DNA from: Actinoallomurus soli
Lineage (GTDB): Bacteria; Actinomycetota; Actinomycetes; Streptosporangiales; Streptosporangiaceae
Direction of reading: 5' to 3'
DNA: 64,000 nt
Assembly: GCF_024055715.1 (NCBI RefSeq)
Contig: NZ_JAMXMV010000011.1
Span: forward strand, 1 to 64,000
Of the stretch, positions 42,678 through 51,511 are shown one piece after another. Position 1 is the first letter of the stretch, and each line of letters begins with the position of its first letter. A program made the translations under genes and the position numbers. Under the pieces are notes generated by a model. It ran no database searches, was not told where the DNA came from, and was given only the letters and a program-made list of their open reading frames with translations.

Positions 42678-43483
42678 ACCGGGGCCAGGACCGGGCAGCC
42701 GAGCCGGTCCTCGGCGTGGACCGGCGGCGGGGCGCCCTGCGAGACCGCGATGCGCAGCGGCCAGAACGGCTCGCGGGGCGCCTCCGCCGCCAGCCTCGCC
42801 AGGAACGCGGACGTCGACAGCAGGACGCTCGCCCGGTGCCGGCGCACCCGCTCGGCGACCGCGGCGATCGACCGCCGGCCGGAGTCCAGCACCGCGCTGG
42901 CTCCCGAGTACAGCGGCAGGAAGACGGTGTTGCGCAGCCCCACGGGGTCGTGGGTCTTGGGAACGGAGAACAGCACGTCGTTCTCCCGCAGCCCGAACGG
43001 CTCCATCGCCAGGAAGGAGGCCTCCGGGTCGCCGTGCGCGTACAGCTCGCCGTACTGCGCGAACGCCGGTGTCCAGGAATGCACGGGGTGCGCCGGCGGC
43101 ACGGTGGCCCGCGCCATGCCGGTGACGAGCTCGTCGGGGGTGATGACGTTCCGGTGCCGGCCGGGGGCGCAGACCGCGACGTCTCCCGGCGGGAGCATGG
43201 ACGCCTCGGGGTCGGCGATCAGCGCGAGCGCCCCGATCCGCACGGTGCCGAGGAACGCCCAGACCAACTCCATCGCCCCCGGCAGCGCGATGACCACCCG
43301 GTCGCCCGGCCGTACGCCGTGCGCCCGCAGGAACCCCGCCGCGCGCCCGGCCCCCCGGTGGACCTCCCCGTGCGTGAAGACGTCGTCACCGCACAGGAAC
43401 GCCGCCCGGTCACGCCAGCCGAACGCGAGCGTCCATCGGCTCAGCGACTCGGCCAGATTCGCCTCTGGCGACGGGTCGGGCAT
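42656..43483 (-). CDS. Truncated AMP-binding (acyl-CoA synthetase-like) protein
   Basis: 275 aa, about half the normal length of the ANL superfamily. The N-terminal region is well preserved (FTHGEVHRGAGRAAGFLRAH, GDRVVIALPGAMELVWAFLG, IGALALIADPEA) and later parts resemble benzoate-CoA ligases (VLFSVPKTHDPVGLRN, LPLYSGASAVLDSG). The P-loop-like Ser/Thr/Gly motif, the YGxTE motif and the whole C-terminal lid domain with the catalytic Lys are missing, so adenylation is unlikely. GAAGGAG before 43483 indicates it is translated. It may be a decayed gene or have a non-catalytic role. Confidence 0.75.
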   Translation of the reverse strand: MPDPSPEANLAESLSRWTLAFGWRDRAAFLCGDDVFTHGEVHRGAGRAAGFLRAHGVRPGDRVVIALPGAMELVWAFLGTVRIGALALIADPEASMLPPGDVAVCAPGRHRNVITPDELVTGMARATVPPAHPVHSWTPAFAQYGELYAHGDPEASFLAMEPFGLRENDVLFSVPKTHDPVGLRNTVFLPLYSGASAVLDSGRRSIAAVAERVRRHRASVLLSTSAFLARLAAEAPREPFWPLRIAVSQGAPPPVHAEDRLGCPVLAPVQDPAPA

Positions 43484-43586
43484 GCGTGCTCCTTCACCGA
43501 TCGAAGACCCCCCTGGGAGACTAGGCCGATCCACCGTGCCGGGACAGACCCGCAGCGTGATCAAATGGCCTTGAAGGAGGCCATCT

Positions 43587-44594
43587 GTGGACAACCTGCG
43601 CGTCGCTCTGATCGGGTATGGAACCGGAGGTGCGGTCTTTCACGCACCGCTCATCTCGGCCGCCCCCGGCCTGGAACTGGCCGCCGTCGTGACCCGCGAC
43701 CCGGCGCGGCGGGCGGCCGTCCGTGACCGGTACCCCGGCGCCGAACTGCTCGACGCGCCCGGCGACGTCCGGTCCGGCGGATACGACCTGGTCGTCGTGA
43801 CCACGCCGAACCGTACGCACGCGCCCCTCGCCCGGGCGGCGCTGGACGCGGGACTCCCCGTCGTCGTCGACAAGCCCATCGCGGTGACCGCCGCCGAGGC
43901 CCGGTCGCTGGCCGGCGGCCCGCTCGTCGTGCCGTTCCACAACCGCCGTTGGGACGGGGACTTCCGGACGGCCGCCCGGCTCATCGGGGACGGAACTCTC
44001 GGGCGGGTGCTGCGGTTCGAGTCGCGGTTCACGCGCTGGCGCCCGCAGATCAAGCCGGGCTGGAAGGAGACGGCCGACCCGGACGCCGCGGGCGGCGTCC
44101 TGTACGACCTCGGCGCGCACCTGGTCGACCAGGCGATCACATTGTTCGGGCCGCCCGTCGCCGTCCACGCCGAACTGGACGTACGGCGGCCGGGCGCCGA
44201 GGCGGTCGACGACGCGTTCGTCGCCCTGACCCACGCGAACGGCGTCCGGTCCCACCTGTGGATGAGCGCGATCAGCGCGGACCTCGGACCGCGCTTCCGC
44301 GTGCTGGGCGACCGCGCCGCGTACGTCACGTACGGGCTGGACGGCCAGGAGGACCAGCTCCGCGCGGGCCGCACCCCGGAGGACGCGGAGTTCGGCGTGA
44401 CCCCGCCCGAGGCGTACGGCGAGGTCGGCACGCCCGGCGACACCCGCGCGGAACCGACCGACCCGGGCCGCTACCGGGACTTCTACCCGGCCGTCGCGGC
44501 GGCGGTCCGCGGCGACGGCCCGCCGCCGGTCACGCTGGAGGACGCGATCGCCGGCCTGGAGGTCATCGAGACCGCGGCGCGGAGCTCTTCCTAA
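43587..44594 (+). CDS. Gfo/Idh/MocA-family oxidoreductase
   Basis: 335-aa NAD(P)-dependent dehydrogenase. Rossmann start RVALIGYGTGGAVFHAPLIS, family EKP-like motif as VVDKPIAVT (Lys for catalysis), then the C-terminal sheet with GVLYDLGAHLVDQAI holding the catalytic His. The gene has a GTG start with GAAGGAGG upstream. It is similar to YdgJ-like members; the substrate (a sugar or inositol derivative) is unknown. Its stop overlaps the convergent methyltransferase stop by 4 bp. Confidence 0.93.
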   Translation: MDNLRVALIGYGTGGAVFHAPLISAAPGLELAAVVTRDPARRAAVRDRYPGAELLDAPGDVRSGGYDLVVVTTPNRTHAPLARAALDAGLPVVVDKPIAVTAAEARSLAGGPLVVPFHNRRWDGDFRTAARLIGDGTLGRVLRFESRFTRWRPQIKPGWKETADPDAAGGVLYDLGAHLVDQAITLFGPPVAVHAELDVRRPGAEAVDDAFVALTHANGVRSHLWMSAISADLGPRFRVLGDRAAYVTYGLDGQEDQLRAGRTPEDAEFGVTPPEAYGEVGTPGDTRAEPTDPGRYRDFYPAVAAAVRGDGPPPVTLEDAIAGLEVIETAARSSS

Positions 44595-45382
44595 CGGAGC
44601 TCCCGCTCGCCCGTCCGCCGGGCGATGACGTGGAGCAGCGCGGCCACACCGCGGTACGGGTCGGTGCGCCCGGCGCGCTCCTCGCAGGCCAGGAGCGCGT
44701 CGAGCCGCTCGGGCTCGGGCACGGGCGCGTCGTCGGCGGCGGTGTCGGTGAAGACGCGGACGCCGTACCAGGCGATCCGGCTCAGGCCGCGCTCGGCGAG
44801 CGACGCCGTCAGGTCGGCGAGCCGGTCGGCGCGGGCGTCGACGCCGATCCGGTTGCGGTAGGCGGTGCCGTCGAAGGCGCCGGCGGCGGCCGCCCAGTCG
44901 CCTTTCAGCCCCGGCCGCAGGGCGAGGGCGTCGCCGTTCCGTACGAGCAGGGACACGAGTCCGCCGGGCGCGGTGACCCCGGCGACGGCGTCGAGGACCG
45001 GGCCGGGATCGGCGAAGTACATGAGGACGCCGTGGCACAGCACGACACCGAACCGCGACGGTTCCAGGAGCCGTGCGGCCTCCTGCACGTCGCCTTCGAC
45101 GAGGCGGACGCGCTCGCGTACCTCCGCCGGCTCGGTCTCGAGCGCGGCCCGCAGGTCGCCGAGCAGCGCGGGCGAGGCGTCCAGGCCCGTCACCCGGTGA
45201 CCCCGGCGGGCGAGCGCCAGCACCTGGGTGCCCTGACCGCAGCCGAGGTCCAGGACGTCGCCCGGTTCGGCGTCCGGGACGTGGTGGGCGAGCTGCCGCG
45301 TCACGAGCTCCTGGCGGACGACCTGCCGCAGCGTTCCGAGCCGCGACCGCCAGCGGTCCTCGCCCGGCGTGAAACCGCTCAT
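44591..45382 (-). CDS. SAM-dependent methyltransferase (CmoM/SmtA-like)
   Basis: 263-aa class I methyltransferase. Motif I is VLDLGCGQGTQVLAL, motif II GVVLCHGVLMYFADP, motif III TAPGGLVSLLVRNGD. The arrangement, including GVRVFTD and the C-terminal LLACEERAGRTDPYRGVAAL, resembles CmoM, the tRNA wobble cmo5U methyltransferase, though the pathway (CmoA/CmoB) is not seen here, so the substrate is uncertain. The ATG at 45382 has GAAGGAGG 5 nt upstream. It lies 41 bp downstream of cobQ, probably in its operon. Confidence 0.88.
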   Translation of the reverse strand: MSGFTPGEDRWRSRLGTLRQVVRQELVTRQLAHHVPDAEPGDVLDLGCGQGTQVLALARRGHRVTGLDASPALLGDLRAALETEPAEVRERVRLVEGDVQEAARLLEPSRFGVVLCHGVLMYFADPGPVLDAVAGVTAPGGLVSLLVRNGDALALRPGLKGDWAAAAGAFDGTAYRNRIGVDARADRLADLTASLAERGLSRIAWYGVRVFTDTAADDAPVPEPERLDALLACEERAGRTDPYRGVAALLHVIARRTGERELR

Positions 45383-45422
45383 GCGGCCTCCTTCCCCGGA
45401 GGAACGGCCAGAGGCGCTGCGC

Positions 45423-46943
45423 TCATGCGACGGCCCCGCCCGGGGGAACCACGGGAAGGTCCGCCGGTGGGCCGGTCTCGATGAGGCGCCACAGGGCGCC
45501 GGTGTCGAGGTGCTGCTCGACCAGGTCGCCGAGGGCGTCGAGCTGGGCCTCCCGCAGCGCGGCGAAGTCGGTGTCCGGCGCGGGGGTGAAGTCGCGGTCC
45601 GCGACCCGGGCGACCTCGGCGAGGAAGGCGCGGCGGAAGCCGTCGTTCTCCAGCGCGCCGTGCCAGGTCGTCCCCCAGACCGCCCCGTCGCGGCACCCGT
45701 CGAGGAACGGCTCGCCGCCCTCCACCGCCGCCACGCCGTGGTGGATCTCGTACGCGCGCACCGGCTCGCCGTACGCCGTGCCGCTCGGCCGGCCGAGGAT
45801 CTTGTCCGGCCCGAACTCCACCCGTGTGGGCAGCAGCCCGAGGCCCGGCACGGGCCCGGCCATCGACTCGATGTCGTCGTGAATCTCGCGGGCCAGCATC
45901 TGGTAGCCGCCGCAGATGCCGAGCACCGGCCGGCCCGCCCGCGCGCGCCGCACGACCTCGGCGGCCAGTCCGTGCTCGTGCAGCCAGGCCAGGTCGGCGA
46001 CGGTGGCACGGGAGCCGGGCAGCACGACCAGGTCGGCGTCGGCCAGCTCGCCGGGCGTGGTCGCGAACCGCACGCTCACGCCGGGCTCGGCGGCCAGGGC
46101 GTCGAGGTCGGTGAAGTTGGAGATCCGGGGCAGCCGGGCGACCGCGACCCGCAGCGTCTCCCCCGCGACCGCCGGGCGCGTCGCTGGACGCGCGTCCAGG
46201 GCGAGGGAGTCCTCGACGTCCAGCCAGAGCCCGCCGAGCCAGGGCAGCACGCCGTACACCGGCCGGCCGGTCAGCGCGGTGATCTGCGCCAGCCCCGGGG
46301 CCAGCAGCTCGGGCGCACCCCGGAACTTGTTGATGACGAAGCCGGCGATGAGCCGCTGGTCCGCGGGCTCCAGCAGGCCCACCGTCCCGTACAGCGCGGC
46401 GAAGACCCCGCCCCGGTCGATGTCGCCGACGACGATCACCGGCATGCCGGGCCCGTCCGGGCCGCCGGCGGCGCGCGCCAGGCCCATGTTCGCCAGGTCG
46501 CCGGCCCGCAGGTTGATCTCGGCGGGGCTGCCCGCGCCCTCGCAGATGACGACGTCGTACTGGGCGCGCAGTTCGGCGAGGCTGCCGAGGACGACCTGGC
46601 GCAGGCGTTCCTTGTGCGCGGCGTATCCCATCGCGTCGACCTCGGCGACCGGGTGGCCGAGGACGACGACCTGGCTGCGCCGGTCACTGCCAGGCTTGAG
46701 GAGGACCGGGTTCATGTGCGCGGTCGGCTCGATCCGCGCGGCGGCGGCCTGCATGGCCTGCGCCCGCCCGATCTCCGCGCCGTCGGCGGTGACCATCGAG
46801 TTGAGCGACATGTTCTGCGCCTTGAACGGCGCGACCTTGACGCCCTGCCGGGCGAGCCACCGGCAGATCCCCGCCGTGAGCATGCTCTTGCCCGCATCCG
46901 AGGTCGTACCGGCGACCAGCAGCATCCCGCTCCGTGTGCTCAC
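45423..46943 (-). CDS. cobQ: Cobyric acid synthase CobQ
   Basis: 506-aa glutamine-dependent amidase that converts cobyrinic acid diamide to cobyric acid. N-terminal ATP-binding domain: [32 protein letters not shown] and [21 protein letters not shown]-terminal class I amidotransferase-like domain: [25 protein letters not shown] (nucleophile Cys) and YEIHHG (His). The GTG start at 46943 matches relatives; an ATG at 46925 preceded by GGAG is possible. It is followed by the methyltransferase and lies 8 kb downstream of cobN in the same orientation. Confidence 0.95.
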   Translation of the reverse strand: MSTRSGMLLVAGTTSDAGKSMLTAGICRWLARQGVKVAPFKAQNMSLNSMVTADGAEIGRAQAMQAAAARIEPTAHMNPVLLKPGSDRRSQVVVLGHPVAEVDAMGYAAHKERLRQVVLGSLAELRAQYDVVICEGAGSPAEINLRAGDLANMGLARAAGGPDGPGMPVIVVGDIDRGGVFAALYGTVGLLEPADQRLIAGFVINKFRGAPELLAPGLAQITALTGRPVYGVLPWLGGLWLDVEDSLALDARPATRPAVAGETLRVAVARLPRISNFTDLDALAAEPGVSVRFATTPGELADADLVVLPGSRATVADLAWLHEHGLAAEVVRRARAGRPVLGICGGYQMLAREIHDDIESMAGPVPGLGLLPTRVEFGPDKILGRPSGTAYGEPVRAYEIHHGVAAVEGGEPFLDGCRDGAVWGTTWHGALENDGFRRAFLAEVARVADRDFTPAPDTDFAALREAQLDALGDLVEQHLDTGALWRLIETGPPADLPVVPPGGAVA

Positions 46944-47169
46944 GGACGCCGAAGTTAGCAGCCGCGCCGCCCGCCGCGGTCGGCCAGGAGACGCAGAGGC
47001 CCCGGTGCGCCGTTCGAGGACGGCGGCGGGCCCGGCCGGCGGGCAGGTCCGCCGTCGCGTCCACGACCGCACCGGCCGTCCGGTCACCGACGGCCGGCTG
47101 CCGTGGAAGCGGGTCGTACGGATGTACCCGGAGGAACACCCTCCGGGGCACCCGCGCCGCTCGCCTCGT
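46944..47169. other. Intergenic region between cobD and cobQ
   Basis: 226 bp holding a terminator-like hairpin at 47127-47147. I do not see a second cobalamin riboswitch here, and no gene. Confidence 0.4.
47127..47147 (-). terminator. Hairpin after cobD
   Basis: Perfect 8-bp stem CCCGGAGG / CCTCCGGG with a 5-nt loop, 23 bp beyond the cobD stop on its strand. It may end the cobD transcript, implying separate control of cobQ, or may be a read-through attenuator. Confidence 0.5.
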
Positions 47170-48117
47170 TCAGCGGCGCCGGCTCCGCCACCAGGACCTG
47201 ACGGCGGCGCGGGCACCGATCACGACGGCGGCCGAGGTCACCGTGACCGTACGGGACAGGCGGACGGCCCGCCGGACGTCCTGCGGCTCGGCGGCGCGGC
47301 CGTCACCGAGCTCCGGCCGGTGCTCGACGCGGCTCCCGTACACGTTGACGCCGCCGAGCCGGACCCCGAGCGCCCCGGCGAACGCCGCCTCGCACCGCCC
47401 GGCGTTCGGGCTCGGGTGCGCCGCGCCGTCGCGGCGCAGGATCGCGTACGCGTCGCGCGGGGAGCCGCCGACGAGCGGCGCGCAGGCCACCGTGAGCAGC
47501 CCGGTCAGCCGGGCGGGCACCCAGTTCGCCGCGTCGTCCAGGCGCGCCGCGACCCGCCCGAACCTGAGGTACCGGGGGCTGCGGTGCCCGACCATCGCGT
47601 CCAGCGTGTTGACCGCCCGGTACGCGAGCAGCCCCGGCACGCCCAGGACGGCGCCCCAGAACAGGGGCGCCACGGCCGCGTCGGAGGTGTTCTCGGCGAC
47701 CGACTCGACCGTCGCCCGCGCGAGCTCCTTGGCGTCGAGCGCGCTCGGGTCCCGCCCGCACAGGTGCGGCAGCCGCCGCCGCGCCGCCTCGACGTCCCCG
47801 GCCTCCAGCGCGGCCGCCATCGCGAGCCCCTCACGCCCGAGGGACGTCCCGCCGACCACCGCCCACGTGGCGGCGGCGGTGAGCGCCGTACCCCCCGCCG
47901 TACGACGGCCGACGGCGTCCACGACGAGACCGGCGCCGGCCGCCCCGGCCACGCACACGGCCGTGAACACCGCGCCCCGCCCCACCGAGTCCCGGTACAG
48001 GCGCCGCTCCAGCGCGCTCGCGGCCCGCCCGAACGCCGCCACCGGATGCCCTCGCCGCGGATCCCCGGCCAGCGCGTCCAGCAGCAGCCCGGCCCACAGC
48101 CCCATCTCCGTCGTCAC
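47170..48117 (-). CDS. cobD: Adenosylcobinamide-phosphate synthase CobD/CbiB
   Basis: 315-aa membrane protein that attaches aminopropanol (or its phosphate) to adenosylcobyric acid. CobD/CbiB signatures: [80 protein letters not shown] and [19 protein letters not shown]. It begins with GTG at 48117 with TATCGT upstream, possibly leaderless. It is transcribed towards cobQ. Confidence 0.95.
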   Translation of the reverse strand: MTTEMGLWAGLLLDALAGDPRRGHPVAAFGRAASALERRLYRDSVGRGAVFTAVCVAGAAGAGLVVDAVGRRTAGGTALTAAATWAVVGGTSLGREGLAMAAALEAGDVEAARRRLPHLCGRDPSALDAKELARATVESVAENTSDAAVAPLFWGAVLGVPGLLAYRAVNTLDAMVGHRSPRYLRFGRVAARLDDAANWVPARLTGLLTVACAPLVGGSPRDAYAILRRDGAAHPSPNAGRCEAAFAGALGVRLGGVNVYGSRVEHRPELGDGRAAEPQDVRRAVRLSRTVTVTSAAVVIGARAAVRSWWRSRRR

Positions 48118-48160
48118 GAACGAAGACGATAGGCCGCCCGGAACGGTCCAGGACGGGGGG

Positions 48161-48574
48161 CTATCCGATCGCCGCCCTGCCGGCCACCTGCTCGACGAGG
48201 TGCGCGAGGCCCGTATCGATGGCCTTGACCGCCGACTCGCTCTCGGCGCCGAGCCCGTGCCGGTCGGCGATCCACGAGGCTCGGTCGTAGGTCAGCCACA
48301 CCTTGCCGTGCTCGTCCTGCCAGGCGAGGGCCTTGACGGGCAGGTCGATGCCGCTGGTCTGCCGGTCCTGCATCAGCGGGGTGCCGCCCCGGGGATTGCC
48401 GAAGATGAGCAGTTCGGTCGGACGGAGCTCCATCCCGGCCTGCACGGCGTTGCCGGCGTGGTCGATCCTGGCGAACACGAGCAGTCCCGCGCCGCTGATC
48501 ACCTTCTGCAAGCGGTCGATCGTCTCGCTGACGGACCATTCACTGGCAACCGTCACCAAGCCCTGGTCGTCCAC
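48161..48574 (-). CDS. DUF302 family protein
   Basis: 137-aa DUF302 domain protein: [49 protein letters not shown] and [20 protein letters not shown]. The family is of unknown function and common in aerobes. The GTG at 48574 fits because homology begins there and GAGAGG lies about 10 nt upstream; the upstream open frame is the 3' flank of the DUF397 gene. Confidence 0.88.
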   Translation of the reverse strand: MDDQGLVTVASEWSVSETIDRLQKVISGAGLLVFARIDHAGNAVQAGMELRPTELLIFGNPRGGTPLMQDRQTSGIDLPVKALAWQDEHGKVWLTYDRASWIADRHGLGAESESAVKAIDTGLAHLVEQVAGRAAIG

Positions 48575-48682
48575 GCACTCACGCCTCTCACAGAGTCGAG
48601 TCCGGCGGCTACTTCCTGGCAGCACCTGCCACCGGCAGCGCGATCACGCAGGAACGGCACCGCCGAGGCGGAGACCCCTTCG

Positions 48683-48784
48683 TCAGTCCGTCCTCGTCTC
48701 GTCCCCACCGATGACACCCACCTCAACGCAGTCACTGCCCATGTCGGTTCCGCTGTAGCTGCTCTTCCGATACGTCTCAATCAT
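48683..48784 (-). CDS. Short DUF397 protein (probably truncated)
   Basis: 33 aa: MIETYRKSSYSGTDMGSDCV then EVGVIGGDETRTD. This is the DUF397 start (xYRKSSYSG...CVEV), but the usual second half (RDSKDP...W..F) is missing. One frame over, EGVSASAVPFLRDRAAG follows, which may be the frameshifted remainder. Its ATG overlaps the XRE stop (ATGA), the standard coupling in these modules. DUF397 proteins act as partners of the XRE regulator. Confidence 0.7.
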   Translation of the reverse strand: MIETYRKSSYSGTDMGSDCVEVGVIGGDETRTD

Positions 48785-49593
48785 CGATACAGCTCCATCT
48801 TCTTACGGATCAGTACCTTCGACTGCTCATCATTGAGCGCTTTCAGTCCTATCCGTTCATAACGGTCGAGATACGGTCGCGCCCCGAAGGAATAGACCAA
48901 CCTTCCCTGTCCAGGAGATTCCAAATAGGCCACATCACCCGATGCGTTAGACAGTACCTTAAAGCTACCATCCAGCCCCTTGTACGCCCCTACCGCCCTT
49001 GGGACGACCCGTATTCCGATATTCGGCATGTCCGCGAACTCCAGCAGACGCTCCAACTGCTTCAGCATGACCTCTGCCCCACCGACGGGCCACTCCAGGA
49101 CGGTCTCTGCGAGGATCACCCACAGCAGAGGAGGATCCTCTCTCGTCAGAATGGCCTGTCGACTCAACCGCTCCTCGATGGCCGCCCGCGCCACATCCTC
49201 CGCGACACCGCCCGCGACCGCGAGAGCGAGGGCATATTCCGGCGTCTGGAGCAAACCGGGGACAACGATCGCCTCGAACACACGGATGGTCGAGGCCGTC
49301 GCCTCGATGTCCCGATGCTCCTTGCGCCACTGACCGTCCGGCTCACGCAGGGCGTGAAACATCAGGGCAGCGAATAAACCGCCGGTTTTTAGTGCTTCGT
49401 CCGCAAGTGCGGCCTGCTTTGAATCAAGCTTGAGGGTGTTGGACTCGATCCGGGAAACAGTCGAACGGACGCATCCGATCCGGTCGCCGAGCTGGGTGCC
49501 GGTAAGGCCGGCCCGCTCCCGCTGAAAGCGCAACTGAAGAGCGATGACGTCCCACAGCGAGGACATCGGATCAAGCGGCGGTCGCGACGTCAT
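48781..49593 (-). CDS. XRE-family regulator with DUF5753 (Scr1-type) domain
   Basis: 270 aa. N-terminal helix-turn-helix (residues 14-60): LQLRFQRERAGLTGTQLGDR and CVRSTVSRIESNTLKL. The C-terminal DUF5753 domain begins about residue 95: IRVFEAIVVPGLLQTPEYAL, LSRQAILTREDPPLLWVILA, and VYSFGARPYLDRYERIGLKA. Such regulators pair with a DUF397 protein and an RsbW-like ATPase, as here, and are linked to development and antibiotic control in actinomycetes. GAGAGGG lies upstream of the ATG. Confidence 0.93.
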   Translation of the reverse strand: MTSRPPLDPMSSLWDVIALQLRFQRERAGLTGTQLGDRIGCVRSTVSRIESNTLKLDSKQAALADEALKTGGLFAALMFHALREPDGQWRKEHRDIEATASTIRVFEAIVVPGLLQTPEYALALAVAGGVAEDVARAAIEERLSRQAILTREDPPLLWVILAETVLEWPVGGAEVMLKQLERLLEFADMPNIGIRVVPRAVGAYKGLDGSFKVLSNASGDVAYLESPGQGRLVYSFGARPYLDRYERIGLKALNDEQSKVLIRKKMELYR

Positions 49594-49709
49594 CGGCCGG
49601 CCCTCTCGTTTCCGCGGGTTTCTGATGTTCCTTTGAAACAGCGCAATGGTAGCGCCACAGGTTCAGTCTGACCATACGGATTAGCGACGCGAGGCAGGGA
49701 GCCACCGCC

Positions 49710-50114
49710 ATGGATCAGACGATCACCGAGATGGGCGACACCGCGAGGCTGAGAATCGAGGGCCGGCCGGAAATGGTGAGGCACGCACGCGCGTTCGCCC
49801 GCGCGAGCCTCCGGCGCTTGGGCTGCAGCCCGAACGCGGTCGACGACGGAGAACTGATCGTATCCGAGCTGGTCACGAACGCGATCAAGGCAGCACCCGA
49901 CCGAGAGATCAGAATCTCGGTATTCCCGAAACGGGAATATGTCACGATTCAGGTGTACGACCCCGTAGACGACCTTCCCCGCCAGAGGCAGCCGGGGCTC
50001 CATGCCGAATCAGGGCGCGGAATTCCCATCGTCAGCCAGTGCGCCCATCGATACGGCGCATTCCGAGTGGCCGGTGGAAAGGTCGTCTGGGCGACGGTGG
50101 AGCGGCACTCGTGA
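49710..50114 (+). CDS. RsbW-like ATPase of the XRE/DUF397 module
   Basis: 134-aa GHKL ATPase (HATPase_c_2). The N-box is SELVTNAIKAAPDR; the usual DxGxG box is degenerate (YDPVDDLP), and GRGIPIVSQCAHRYG is the lid/G2 region. It is divergent from the XRE gene, as in the conserved actinomycete triads. The gene ends with a 4-bp overlap (GTGA) with the next small gene. Confidence 0.88.
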   Translation: MDQTITEMGDTARLRIEGRPEMVRHARAFARASLRRLGCSPNAVDDGELIVSELVTNAIKAAPDREIRISVFPKREYVTIQVYDPVDDLPRQRQPGLHAESGRGIPIVSQCAHRYGAFRVAGGKVVWATVERHS

Positions 50115-50335
50115 TCGAAGAGACTCTCACCATCGAACGCGTCAAGGCTCGCTTCCCAGAGTGGATCATCGCGTACGACCCATCGGCAGGTTCGTTCTGG
50201 CTGCTCCACTGGCGCTATCTGGAGCTCGGCTGGCGGCACGTCCGATCAATGCTCCATATAGAGGCGGAGATACGTGGCATTGAAGGCCGCTGTTCGGCAT
50301 ATATCCTCCCGTGGGAGAGGCCGACCCGACGGTGA
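50111..50335 (+). CDS. Small conserved-context protein of unknown function
   Basis: 74 aa from a GTG that overlaps the ATPase stop codon. The sequence (IEETLTIERVKARFPEWIIA, YDPSAGSFWLLHWRYLELGW) is aromatic-rich and without a known domain or signal peptide. Translational coupling to the ATPase argues for a role in the same module. I do not recognise the family. Confidence 0.6.
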   Translation: MIEETLTIERVKARFPEWIIAYDPSAGSFWLLHWRYLELGWRHVRSMLHIEAEIRGIEGRCSAYILPWERPTRR

Positions 50336-50417
50336 GCCCGCGCCGCTGCGCGTGTCCGTCTGTGAGCGGGTAGTGGAAGGATGACGCTGATCATCGCGAC
50401 ACGGTTGGAGCCGAAGC

Positions 50418-51287
50418 ATGGAACTCACCGCGGAACCCTGTTCGCCGGTCAAGGTCGAGCACGCCGAGGGGCCGTTCTGGTACGGAGACCGGCTCGGCTG
50501 GGTCGACATCATGGCCGGGCGGCTGTGGCTGGCCGGCTACGACGGCAAGACACTGACCGACCCGCGTTCGCTGCAGGTGGACCGGCCGATCGGCGCCGCC
50601 GTGCCCCGGGTCCTGGGCGGGTGGATCATCGCCGCCGGCACGTGCTTCATGGAGCTGGACGAGGACGGCAGGGCGACGGCGCTGACCGGCGACCTGGCCG
50701 ACGCCTCCATCATCCGGATGAACGACGGCAAGTGCGACCCGGCGGGACGGTTCTGGGCCGGCACGATGGCGTTCGACGAGACGGAGGGGGCGGGCTCGCT
50801 GTTCGTCTTCGACGGCTCGATCCGCACCGTGCTGGACGACGTGACCATCTCCAACGGCCCGGCCTGGAGCCCCGACCACCGCACGATGTACTACGCCGAC
50901 ACGCCGACCCGGCGGATCGACGTCTTCGACTACGACCTGGACACCGGGGAGGTCGCGAACCGGCGGCCGTTCGTCACCGTCGAGGGTGGGCACCCCGACG
51001 GCATGACGGTCGACGACGAGGGCTTCCTGTGGCAGGCCGTGTGGGGCGGCGGCGTGGTGCACCGCTACGCCCCGTCCGGGGAACTGGTGGGGACGGTCCG
51101 CCTGCCGGTGACGAACGTCTCGAGCTGCTGCTTCGGCGGCACCGACCGTTCGACGCTGTTCATCACGACGTCGCAGCAGGGCCTGTCCCCGCAGCAGCGG
51201 GAGGCCGAGCCGGACGCCGGCCGGATCTTCCGCGTCGACCCGGGCGTCACCGGCCCCCTCGCGACGCCGTTCACCGGCGCCCGCTGA
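50418..51287 (+). CDS. SMP-30/gluconolactonase-like sugar lactonase
   Basis: 289-aa six-bladed beta-propeller. The metal ligands are visible: Glu in AEGPFWYGDRLGWVDI, Asn in IRMNDGKCDPAGRFWAGTMA, Asn in ISNGPAWSPDHRTMYYADTP and Asp in GHPDGMTVDDEGFLWQAVWG. It should hydrolyse a sugar acid lactone. The ATG at 50418 has GGAG upstream. No sugar-acid genes adjoin it. Two very stable hairpins follow before the convergent htpG. Confidence 0.93.
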   Translation: MELTAEPCSPVKVEHAEGPFWYGDRLGWVDIMAGRLWLAGYDGKTLTDPRSLQVDRPIGAAVPRVLGGWIIAAGTCFMELDEDGRATALTGDLADASIIRMNDGKCDPAGRFWAGTMAFDETEGAGSLFVFDGSIRTVLDDVTISNGPAWSPDHRTMYYADTPTRRIDVFDYDLDTGEVANRRPFVTVEGGHPDGMTVDDEGFLWQAVWGGGVVHRYAPSGELVGTVRLPVTNVSSCCFGGTDRSTLFITTSQQGLSPQQREAEPDAGRIFRVDPGVTGPLATPFTGAR

Positions 51288-51303
51288 ACTCTCGAAGCGC
51301 TCC

Positions 51304-51344
51304 CGCTGGTGTCCGCTGCCGTCAGAACGCAGCGGACACCAGCG
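51304..51344 (+). terminator. 16-bp hairpin after the lactonase gene
   Basis: Perfect inverted repeat CGCTGGTGTCCGCTGC / GCAGCGGACACCAGCG with a 9-nt loop, 17 bp after the lactonase stop codon. Confidence 0.85.
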
Positions 51345-51398
51345 ATCAACCCGCCGGCGTCTCGCGTCCGCCGCAGTCGTCGCCGTGAGCGGCGCTGA

Positions 51399-51442
51399 GC
51401 GCCGAGGATCCTCGTCGCCGGGACGACGAGGAACCTCGGCGC
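51399..51442. terminator. Second hairpin in the convergent lactonase/htpG region
   Basis: GCGCCGAGG-A-TCCTCGTCG pairs with CGACGAGGA-A-CCTCGGCGC: two 9-bp helices with one A-A mismatch and a 6-nt loop. It can act on either strand. Confidence 0.7.
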
Positions 51443-51464
51443 AAGGCTGCGGACCGGGTGCCCA

Positions 51465-51503
51465 CCGCACCGGCGTGGGCGCCCGCCGCCCACGCCGGTG
51501 CGG
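51465..51503 (-). terminator. 17-bp hairpin after htpG
   Basis: Perfect 17-bp stem CCGCACCGGCGTGGGCG / CGCCCACGCCGGTGCGG with a 5-nt loop, 8 bp beyond the htpG stop codon on its strand. Confidence 0.85.
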
Positions 51504-51511
51504 GGCCCGGG

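Noticed and set aside
46944-47169. Second cobalamin riboswitch before cobQ
   Set aside because: No GGTGC/AGTCCGGGGCTGTCCCGC core is found; only a simple 8-bp hairpin is present.
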